Below are positions 56,271 through 64,000 of a stretch of 64,000 nt of DNA, one piece after another. Made by a program: the position numbers and the translations under genes. The notes below the pieces were generated by a model. It was not told where the DNA came from, ran no database searches, and saw only the letters and a list, made by a program, of their open reading frames with translations. The stretch lies in contig CM055092.1 in the NCBI GenBank assembly GCA_029204225.1, positions 44,444,309 through 44,508,308 on the forward strand, given 5' to 3'. Source of the stretch: Diphasiastrum complanatum (Eukaryota > Streptophyta > Lycopodiopsida > Lycopodiales > Lycopodiaceae). Numbering within the stretch: the first letter of the stretch is position 1; the number at the start of each line of letters is the position of its first letter.

Positions 56271-59200
56271 AGAACCGTCTTGGTCCTCTAAGACAAAGTC
56301 TGGAAAAATCTTGCGAAGGACGCTGCCTCTTTCCCAAGTGGCATTCTCAACAGGCTGATCATTCCACTTCACCAGATATTCTCGGTATAGAGTATGACGA
56401 GTCTGCGTCTCTCTACTATCAAGAATTTCCTCTGGTTCATGTGGAGGTTGTTGAGGATCCAATGGGAGAACTAGAACACTGTCCCCTACCAGATTATCTG
56501 ATCTGGTTAAGGCTTTTCGTAACTGACTTACATGAAAAACTGGAAAAACCTTACTGCTGTGTGGGAGTTCTAGTTCATAGGTGACCTCGCCTAGTCTCCT
56601 ACTGATGGTAAAGGGACCACAATACCTTGGAGACAACTTAGCACACACTCCTGATTTGAGGGTTTTAGAGTCAACTGGGACTCTCAAGTAGACTCTCTCA
56701 CCAGTGGAGAACTGCACATCCCGTCTGTGTGGATCTGCATAATGCCTGGCTCGATCCTGGGATTGTCTAATGCTACGCTTAGCATGTTCTATCATCTGGT
56801 TTAGGTCTTCTAAAAAGTTTCTGGCTGCTTCAACTTTTTCTTGTTTAAACCCTACAGCTGTGGGTGAGCGTGGCTGAAAACCGTACATCAGCATAAATGG
56901 GCTGTATCCCGTAGCTGAATGTTTGGTACTGTTGTAAGCAAACTCTAATATCGAGAGATACTCCTCCCAATTAGTCTGCCTCTTGCTGACGTATGCACGA
57001 AGCATATCCTCCAGCACTTGATTTACCCTTTCTGTTTGACCGTCCGTCTGTGGATGGTCGGTGGTACTCATATTAAGTTTAGTATGGAGATGATGGAATA
57101 CTGCCTTCCAAAAATTTCCAGTAAACTTACTGTCCCGGTCGCTGACTATGCCGGAAGGTAGACCGTACAATTTAAATAGCCCGTCTACAAACAACCTCGC
57201 TAACTCTGGAGCTCTAACGGTTGTTTTGGTCGGAATAAAATGAGCCATTTTGGTCAGACGGTCAACTGTGACCCATATAGCGTCATTACCCTTTTGGGTT
57301 TTAGGCAGGCCTACTATAAAATCCATGGAGATACTCTCCCATTTACCAGCTGGTATTTCTAAAGGATGCAACAACCCTCCTGCCTTTAAACGCTCTGCTT
57401 TATTTACGTGACATTTCTGGCAACTGGTTACATACTGGTGGACGTCCTTTTTCATACTGGGCCAGAAAAATTGCCTACGAAGAAGCTCATAGGTCTTCTG
57501 TATGCCTGGGTGTCCCGCGCTAGGATTGTCATGACATTCATATAGGACCTGCTGCCTATAATCCTCTGAATTGGGGACACATACTCTATCTCTAGAGAGC
57601 AAGTACTCATCCTGAATGGAATACTGTTTCCATTTGAATCCCTGAGTCAACTGACCCTCAACCACTAGGGTTTGCTTGGGTAATACAGGCTCAGAATCCT
57701 CAACGTCATCTGTCGACGTATACTCGGACTCATCATCATCCTCAACGGAAGCTGCCGTATTCTTGGATGAACTGGCACCAGCCCCGGGAACTGGTTCTGG
57801 AGTCTGTAACTGTCTGTTCTGGACTGAGTTCCAGATAATAGAGAAGAATGCATCATGCTGGCATTTCCCTCTCAAGGACTCGAGTAACTCATTACGAATC
57901 TGAGTAAAACTCAGCTCGTTTATCATAGGCATTCTGCTAAGGGCATCTGCTACTGTATTGAATTTTCCGCGCCTATATCTGATAGACATGTCAAACTCTT
58001 GCATCAACTCTGCCCAACGAGCTTTCCGACCTCTAAGCTCAGGTTGATTGCAAAGGTATCTGAGACTCTCATGGTCTGTCAGGACCTCAAAGTTGGCACC
58101 ATACAAATAATGCCTCCAAGTCTTAAGGGCACGGACTATAGAAAAGAGTTCCTTTTCATAGGCACTATACCTAGTCTGTGCTGGCTCGAGTTTTTTACTC
58201 TCGAACGCAACTGGTCGTCCACCCTGAGTTAGCACAGCACCTACTGCAAAGTCGCTAGCATCTGTTTCGACCACAAATGGCTGATTGGGGTCGACGACCT
58301 TTAAAACTGGTGCTGTAGCTAAGGCTGTTTTGAGAGCATCAAAGCTCTCCTGTTGTGCGGACTCCCAAATGAACTCCTTTCCCTTCCCCTTAAGGAGATT
58401 TGTCATAGGGACTGCTATCTGAGCATATTCCTTGACAAATCGTCTGTAATATCCCGCCAGACCAAGAAAGATTTGAAGTTCCAAAATATTCTGAGGTCTC
58501 AGCCAACTGAGTATCGCTTTAACCTTATTTGGGTCCATCTTAATCCCATCTGAAGAGATAATGTGACCCAAATATGCTACTTCTTCAACGAAGAATTCAC
58601 ACTTGGATTGTTTAGCATAAAGCTTATGCTTTCTGAGCAGTCGAAACACCTTTCTGAGGTGTTTTAGATGCTCCTTCCTCGTTTTGCTGTAGACGAGGAT
58701 GTCATCTAAAAATACGACTACAAACTTACCCAAGTATGGTCTGAGGACACTGTTCATCAAGGTCATAAAGGTAGCTGGAGCATTTGTGAGCCCAAATGGC
58801 ATCACCTTAAACTCATAATGACCGTGACGAGTCCAAAAAACTGTTTTCGAGACATCTTCCGATTTTATACGGACTTGATGATATCCCGATCTGAGGTCTA
58901 TTTTGCTGAAAAACTTAGCCCCGTCGAGTTGATCAAACAACTCGTCTGCTCGAGGCATAGGGTATTTATTCTTAATTGTGACTTTATTGAGGGCTCTGTA
59001 ATCTACGCAAAGACGCATAGACCCCTCTTTCTTTTTCACCAATAGGACTGGTGAGGCCCATGGTGAACTACTGGTCTGAATTTGGCCTTTCCCAAGATAG
59101 TCTGTTAACTGCCTAGTTATTTCTTCATCCTCTGTTCGGCTGACCCGATACGGAGGTTTAGAAACAGGTGCTGTACCTGGTACTAGGTTTATTACATGAT

Positions 59201-61055
59201 CTACCTCTCTGCTAGGTGGTAAACCATGTGGCAAATCTTCAGGAAAAACATCTTTAAATTTAGACAATAAAGTTTCTAATTTACTGATTTTCTGCTGAAT
59301 AGAACTGGAAATAGAAACTTCAGGAATAAACTGAAAGTCACATAAGAATACCTGATGGTCTTCGTCTCCGATTAGCTGACAGAGCTCTGAACTGCAGACC
59401 ATAGGGCTGTTGGGAACATCATGCTCCCCATGCAACTGGATCTCTCGGCCTTTATACTGAAAGCTGAGGGTGTTCTCCTGATAGTTTCTGTGGAGGGAAG
59501 GTCCTAAACTGTAGAGCCAATCTCTCCCGAGAACAATGTCTGTTCGATCCAGGTGCATTATCTGAAAGTTTATTTGATCTTGGTACCCCTGAATACCAAG
59601 ATTTAACTTACTTACCATAGTTTCCCATATTTTTTTATCTTCACCCTTAGCTAATGAAACTATGTACCTATGCTGACTAGGTACTTCTGGTAGTTTAAGC
59701 TTTTTAGCCAGGGTGTGGTTGATGAAATTATGGGTTGCCCCATCATCAACCATGACTCTTACTGACTGGTTACCAACTTTCCCATGCATACGTACTAGGT
59801 CATGCGGCCCAAAGCTGAAGGGTCTCGCTAGCATTGCAGAGGTCAGCTGGCAACAGTGTTCATGATCTTCATGATACACTTTGATCTCGGAAGCTGCCGA
59901 GTCACTGGGGAAACATACAGTCTGAACAAGATGAATTTGTTTTTTATCTTTCTTATCTTTTTCAGTGAAAGGCCCCTTGGGACACTGTCTGACTGTGTGT
60001 CCCTTGCCCATACACACAAAGCACAAACGTTCTTGTTTGGCTTTCTCAAAATCATCTGGTTTTAAGGGCTGTATGAGTGAAGGGCGTTTCTGAGGAGCTT
60101 CACCTTTAAATTTATCTTCTTTCTTTCTTTTTAAAAATTTCTTTCTAAATTGAAAGTCTTTCTGAGGAAGCTGCTCAGAAAGTGGTTGCTGTCTCGCTCT
60201 CTTCCTACCCACTGAATCATCATAGATTTGAGCATATATGAGAGCTTGCTCAAGGGTAGTAGGCGAGTTTCTCTGGACCTCTACTTTATATTCATCTTTG
60301 AGGCCACGGACAAATCCCCTGATTTTTTGATAGTCATCCATATTTTTAATCTTTAAAATTGCCTCTCGATACTGCGAGATATATTGGATGAGGGACTTGT
60401 CCATTACTGTTCTTTCCCAGGCTTCCCAGGCTCTATCAAGTTCATTCTCTGGTAGAAATTCTCTTAGGAAAGCTTCTTCAAAAGCTTTCCATGACCGGGG
60501 AGTCTGCCCAGTCTCCTGGAGATTTAACCACCACTTATAGGCCATAGGCCCTAAAGAAAGACTGGCCTCAATTGCTTGCAAATGGTCAGGGGTCTGTTTA
60601 AGAGCATGAATGTTCTTCCATTTGCTGAGGAAGGTTTGTAGAATATCTGCATTTCTATCCTTCTCTTCCCCATTAAAAGTAGGAGGCTTTAAATCTTTAA
60701 AAACACTGGGGTGAGACCGTAAAGTCTCACCCGAAACTGATGGAAGTGGAGAAGGGGATAACTGAGAAGTGGAGGGAAGGCTTCCTTTCGCGGAGCTCAA
60801 AATCAAGTTTTTGATTTCAGCGAACGAGTCGTCCACACTGGACTTGAAATTGGCTAATGCCAGCTTCAGTTCATCCACTTCTGTTACCAATTGGAGGAAC
60901 TGCTCCTTGGTAACTAGTTCGTCGAGTTCTTCGGCGAACTGTTCCCGTTCTTCTACTTCCATGGGTTCCTTCCCTTTTCTGTAAGTCAAGGCTTCTGTTT
61001 CAAGTTCGTCGAAGCCTCTCTCCTGGGGTTGATCAGGTCCCTGAGGAGTGGTCAT
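56268..61055 (-). CDS. gag-pol: Element C Gag-Pol polyprotein (1595 aa)
   Basis: One open frame from ATG (61055) to the PPT. Order: an N-terminal acidic coiled-coil-like region; the retrotransposon gag domain (about residues 125-290, [18 protein letters not shown]); a CX2CX4HX4C knuckle at about 343-356 ([14 protein letters not shown]); retropepsin with D-D-G at about 437-439 instead of D-S/T-G; reverse transcriptase with FLDD at about 782-785; RNase H ([13 protein letters not shown]); integrase HHCC ([11 protein letters not shown]...CQKC) and DDE in SMDFIVGLP (about 1243), SDRDSKF (about 1303) and TDGQTERVN (about 1341); then a C-terminal chromodomain ([17 protein letters not shown], about 1555-1572). 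It should make particles, copy the RNA and direct integration. FLDD and D-D-G depart from the textbook motifs; whether the protease works is open. Confidence 0.95.
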   Translation of the reverse strand: MTTPQGPDQPQERGFDELETEALTYRKGKEPMEVEEREQFAEELDELVTKEQFLQLVTEVDELKLALANFKSSVDDSFAEIKNLILSSAKGSLPSTSQLSPSPLPSVSGETLRSHPSVFKDLKPPTFNGEEKDRNADILQTFLSKWKNIHALKQTPDHLQAIEASLSLGPMAYKWWLNLQETGQTPRSWKAFEEAFLREFLPENELDRAWEAWERTVMDKSLIQYISQYREAILKIKNMDDYQKIRGFVRGLKDEYKVEVQRNSPTTLEQALIYAQIYDDSVGRKRARQQPLSEQLPQKDFQFRKKFLKRKKEDKFKGEAPQKRPSLIQPLKPDDFEKAKQERLCFVCMGKGHTVRQCPKGPFTEKDKKDKKQIHLVQTVCFPSDSAASEIKVYHEDHEHCCQLTSAMLARPFSFGPHDLVRMHGKVGNQSVRVMVDDGATHNFINHTLAKKLKLPEVPSQHRYIVSLAKGEDKKIWETMVSKLNLGIQGYQDQINFQIMHLDRTDIVLGRDWLYSLGPSLHRNYQENTLSFQYKGREIQLHGEHDVPNSPMVCSSELCQLIGDEDHQVFLCDFQFIPEVSISSSIQQKISKLETLLSKFKDVFPEDLPHGLPPSREVDHVINLVPGTAPVSKPPYRVSRTEDEEITRQLTDYLGKGQIQTSSSPWASPVLLVKKKEGSMRLCVDYRALNKVTIKNKYPMPRADELFDQLDGAKFFSKIDLRSGYHQVRIKSEDVSKTVFWTRHGHYEFKVMPFGLTNAPATFMTLMNSVLRPYLGKFVVVFLDDILVYSKTRKEHLKHLRKVFRLLRKHKLYAKQSKCEFFVEEVAYLGHIISSDGIKMDPNKVKAILSWLRPQNILELQIFLGLAGYYRRFVKEYAQIAVPMTNLLKGKGKEFIWESAQQESFDALKTALATAPVLKVVDPNQPFVVETDASDFAVGAVLTQGGRPVAFESKKLEPAQTRYSAYEKELFSIVRALKTWRHYLYGANFEVLTDHESLRYLCNQPELRGRKARWAELMQEFDMSIRYRRGKFNTVADALSRMPMINELSFTQIRNELLESLRGKCQHDAFFSIIWNSVQNRQLQTPEPVPGAGASSSKNTAASVEDDDESEYTSTDDVEDSEPVLPKQTLVVEGQLTQGFKWKQYSIQDEYLLSRDRVCVPNSEDYRQQVLYECHDNPSAGHPGIQKTYELLRRQFFWPSMKKDVHQYVTSCQKCHVNKAERLKAGGLLHPLEIPAGKWESISMDFIVGLPKTQKGNDAIWVTVDRLTKMAHFIPTKTTVRAPELARLFVDGLFKLYGLPSGIVSDRDSKFTGNFWKAVFHHLHTKLNMSTTDHPQTDGQTERVNQVLEDMLRAYVSKRQTNWEEYLSILEFAYNSTKHSATGYSPFMLMYGFQPRSPTAVGFKQEKVEAARNFLEDLNQMIEHAKRSIRQSQDRARHYADPHRRDVQFSTGERVYLRVPVDSKTLKSGVCAKLSPRYCGPFTISRRLGEVTYELELPHSSKVFPVFHVSQLRKALTRSDNLVGDSVLVLPLDPQQPPHEPEEILDSRETQTRHTLYREYLVKWNDQPVENATWERGSVLRKIFPDFVLEDQDGS

Positions 61056-61843
61056 CTTCGAAACTGAAAGAGAGCTACCTTAACTTCTGAAGGAAAAAAG
61101 TCTGAAAGACTAATTTACAACTGTACAAGGGAAAGGAAAGATGACTTAGCTGTTTCTGAGGACTGTACTTCCAAAGAAAGAATGAAGAGGAACCCTTTCA
61201 GCTCTTTTCCCCAAAATTTCAGACCTGCTGTTCCGAAAAATGCCAGTTTGAGGCTTCAAAACGGTACTAAATTTCCCGGTTTTTTGAGGATAGTAGCTCG
61301 CTGGTCTGATTGCAATCCAACTTGTCCACAAAAAGGCAAATCTGAAGTCCAAAAACCCTTCTGAGTTCTGAAATTTCAGAAGTCTCCTACTCGCTGATCT
61401 GGTAGAAATCCTCTTGCTCCAAATCTCTGACGTTGGGGCCCAAAAACTTGTTGAAAAACCAGATTTTCAGAAGCACTGGCAGCGCTGGCCCTGCTCCTCT
61501 TTTTTGGCTTCCAACTCGCTGAAAAGCAGTAACTTTTTCCCTGGAAATCGGATGTAGGTCTCTGACTGTACAGCGATGGAGGTGCTGGCTTCTTCCTACT
61601 CTAATTTCGCTGGGAAAACTACGAAGAATCCTCTGAAGTCAGTGAGAAACAGCTGTTTTTTCAGCGAGTTACCTACACTTGGAATCTGACTCCTTGCTAC
61701 TGTGATTTCTCAGTGGAAATCAGAAGTTTGAAGGCTGCTCCTACAGCGATCCTCCTCCTTATTCCTCTCTGAGAATCTGAGAAACACTTCCTATCTTCTG
61801 ATAGCTTTCTCTACTGTTGTCCTAAACTCCCTAGGATGGAGAT
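61056..61843 (-). other. Element C untranslated leader
   Basis: About 790 bp between PBS and gag start. No frame or repeat recognised. It lacks the GTGCT/AGCAC array of families A and B. Confidence 0.7.
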
Positions 61844-61856
61844 GGCTCTGATACCA
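61844..61856 (-). other. Element C primer binding site (tRNA-iMet)
   Basis: The minus strand reads TGGTATCAGAGCC, one base after the 5' LTR. Confidence 0.93.
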
Positions 61857-61857
61857 G

Positions 61858-62215
61858 TGTAATAGATCCTAACACCACAGTAGGGCAAACACTAACTGAT
61901 CCACCCAACCTTGCCTACTCCCTGATATAGAGTAAGCCCCTCCTAGCCCAGTGTGAGGACTGGTAGCATGCTACTGCCAAGTGTCGGCCACGTGGCACTG
62001 ACGTGGCCGACTGCACGTCGGGACCCAACTGGGGGCCCTATCCTGCTGACAGGGTCCCTAGGCTGTGTTAGGCCCGCCATGGCTATGGACCGTGCTGGGG
62101 CACACTACTCACACTGTCTTGCCCTGTTGGTCATGTACGCTGGACACGACCCTGACTGTGGTATCTGACCTATCTGTGTTCTCTAGGGTTCGGCACTGGT
62201 TACGAGCTCGTAACA
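61858..62215 (-). repeat. Element C 5' LTR (358 bp)
   Basis: Identical by eye to 55899-56256. It shares the 12-base ends TGTAATAGATCC and TCGTAACA. Confidence 0.95.
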
Positions 62216-63232
62216 AGAAGTCTAGGGTATAAAGTTTCGTGGCATATTCGACCCAGGATCGGTTGCTATGGGGGCCAAAGTCGAAGAGGATCTGGTGAAA
62301 TGTTTCCAGAAAAAGGAGGAAGGGGAATCTAAAGAGTCGATCAACCTTTGGCAAAGTGATCGTAGGTATGTTATCTTTTTTGTTCTGGTGGCTCTATGAT
62401 ACTTTTTATGGTGTTGTTTGAGTGTTGCAGGGGAGTGTAATCTGGCATGTACCACATGTTTGTGAAGAAAGCGGCATTCTGCATCATACCAACGGTTGTG
62501 AACACGCCTATGAGATGATATCGTCTTGGTGGGGAAAGATGAGGATGCAGCAGTTCTGAGGGATTTAGAGAGGAAAGTGGCTTGTTGGTCAACTGATGTC
62601 GTGAAAGGGAAGTTAGTAAGTAGTTGGGACAGGGTTGTGGTGTAGTTTGCGAGTCCAGAGTGAGTAAAAGGGACACGTTTGTGAGTGGAAGAGGAGCGTG
62701 GAACTTTAGAAGACGGGGTTATGTGACCAAGTGAAAGGCGTAAGAGTGAGTGATCAGAAATGGTAGGAGGTGTAATGGAAAAATCAAAAATGTGAGGGAT
62801 CAAAGCAGGTGCTCCAATAAAGTAGTCAACTACACTATGTCCTCCACCATGAGGATAACATGTAAATGCTGATGAGGAAGGCCACTGTGAGGCCATTCAG
62901 GATGGCAAAAGAATGTGTCTCCGCAAGAGTAATCAACTGCTCTCCAAAAGATGTAACTGAAGTGTGTGCATCCTGTGATACTCGATCTAGTCCCATATCC
63001 AGAGGGTGAAGCCGGAGAAAGTCAGTATTTGCATGAAATTCTGTCTGTCTGTCTGGAGCTAGTACGGGCGTTGAAATCTCCTGCTAATAAAATGTAGCCC
63101 TGTTGAGAAAAAACAACAATATCATCCGAAAGTGCCCCACCAAATTCAGCAAACACCGAAGTCTGTGGAGCGAAATAACATATAGCCATATAAAGTCCTG
63201 AGGTAATCCCAATAGTGAACCAATAGTATGTA

Positions 63233-63236
<4 letters not shown>
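62216..63236 (-). pseudogene. LINE ORF2 endonuclease and linker (5' part of split LINE)
   Basis: Minus strand. APE-type endonuclease motifs: ILLAGDFNART at about 63065-63095, HSVVDYFIGAP at about 62810-62840 and SDHSLLRLSL near 62745-62775. A linker with RWYDAECRFLHKHV follows, then sequence joining, across element C, to the RT part at 55898. There are frameshifts between 62896 and 63022. The N-terminal part of the endonuclease is missing, where the relic meets the TA microsatellite at 63236. Confidence 0.8.

Positions 63237-63299
<63 letters not shown>
63236..63299. repeat. (TA)n(GA)n microsatellite
   Basis: About 45 bp of TA followed by about 19 bp of GA, at the broken end of the LINE. Confidence 0.9.
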
Positions 63300-64000
63300 G
63301 TTCATTAATGTATGGTTCAGTATGGTTCTAAGGGACTATTATTCCAGATGCTTCATTATGGTTCCCTTTGATTTTAGTATGGTTCGTCATGATTTCGTTA
63401 TGGTTTTTTATGGTTCAATATGGATATGGATGTTCTTAGATGGTTTGAGAGAGAGAGTTTCATTCATGTTCAATATGATACGCTATGGTTAAGTATGGGT
63501 TACTTGTGATTTCGGATGGCTCTCATAGAAAGCGTCAATCCTCTTTTTTTTTCTCTCTCTACTGATACCCATAGTACATAGTACTACATACTACATATAC
63601 CATGCCAAAGAAAAAATGAATTGGACCTCCCAACTGCTTGAAATTTGACCCTAAACCCTAAACCCTTATTGCCTCGAGCACTTAACTCGAAACTACTAGA
63701 ATCGTAATCGTCTTTTTTTCTCTTTCTACTGATACCCATATTGCATGTAATTTTAAAAGAAAGAAAAAAAGTTTTGGTAGAAAACTCTGATATATATATA
63801 TATATATAGATATATAGTTGCATTGCGTTTCTAGAAACGCGTTCAAAAACAAGTTTCAAAATCACGTTTCTAATAAGGGGGAGCGTTTTTGAGAAACGTT
63901 TTTTTTTTTGTGGGCAATATGGGTATCAAATTTAAAGCATTTATTAAGGGCAGTTCATTTATGTAGGTTGCCGAATGTTTCGGGTACAATGTGGTCCAGT
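63300..64000. repeat. Degenerate TATGGTTC-rich tract with a telomere-like motif
   Basis: Between 63309 and 63510 the word TATGGTT recurs about eight times at irregular spacing. CCCTAAACCCTAAACCCTT at 63649-63667 is two and a half plant telomere units. A second TA run lies at about 63792-63820. No gene seen. Confidence 0.55.

Larger units (their letters stand above)
55899..62215 (-). mobile_element. Element C: intact, recently inserted Ty3/gypsy chromovirus
   Basis: 6317-bp element with two 358-bp LTRs that I read as identical base for base. A tRNA-iMet PBS, a PPT and a single uninterrupted Gag-Pol frame are all present. Flanking 5-mers are GGAAG (55894-55898) and AGAAG (62216-62220), a 4-of-5 match. 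It splits the minus-strand LINE in the same orientation. Unlike the A family its Gag and Pol are fused in one frame. Identical LTRs and an open frame indicate very recent, possibly ongoing, activity. Confidence 0.95.

Overview
This is eukaryotic nuclear DNA from a land plant with a large, repeat-rich genome. The one conserved host gene is the 3' part of a multidomain (homomeric, cytosolic-type) acetyl-CoA carboxylase with many GT-AG introns. The rest is plant-type transposon sequence: Ty3/gypsy chromoviruses primed by initiator tRNA-Met, Ty1/copia remnants, LINEs, a hAT element, a MITE-like palindrome and long GA/TA microsatellites. I cannot place the lineage from sequence alone. Layout, left half (1-26.8 kb): three related Ty3/gypsy forms, called A and B here. 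A1 (153-5404, TSD TTAAC) has full LTRs, PBS and PPT but codes only for Gag plus a degenerate protease. A2 (18793-25054, TSD CTTTG) has LTRs of the same family but codes only for protease, reverse transcriptase, RNase H, integrase and a chromodomain, with no Gag. B (minus-strand B1 up to 9085, deleted copy B2 9082-12282, solo LTR B3 14099-15323) has a different LTR body and no recognisable protein. It nevertheless shares with A the LTR tip, the PBS, a roughly 500-bp leader holding a row of small inverted repeats, and a 16-bp hairpin before the PPT. A1 sits inside B1, and A2 sits inside a decayed copia element. Between them lie a triplicated GA-rich repeat, a MITE-like inverted repeat, a possible CACTA end and a LINE reverse-transcriptase relic. 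Middle (26.8-31.9 kb): AT-rich DNA with a copia integrase relic and otherwise nothing I recognise. Then the acetyl-CoA carboxylase gene runs on the minus strand from its stop at 31932 to 50823. Twenty exons encode about 1762 residues in a continuous frame (end of the biotin carboxylase region, biotinyl domain, central domain, carboxyltransferase). The biotin carboxylase exons are not in the window, so either the intron above 50823 exceeds 13 kb or the gene is truncated. One intron holds a LINE ORF1 relic. Right part (51.6-64 kb): nested transposons. A plus-strand hAT transposase pseudogene is split by a 0.4-kb TRIM whose two LTRs each contain a tRNA-like cloverleaf with intact A and B boxes. 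Downstream is a minus-strand LINE split by a very young chromovirus (55899-62215) with two 358-bp LTRs that I read as identical and an intact 1595-codon Gag-Pol. How the parts may work together (inference): A1 supplies Gag, A2-type elements supply enzymes, and B supplies only cis signals, so the three may be co-mobilised. A1's LTRs are less diverged (17 of 920 sites) than A2's (about 36 of 918), so A1 moved later although it has no polymerase or integrase of its own. The A2 copy seen here is itself broken, so an active donor would have to be elsewhere in the genome.
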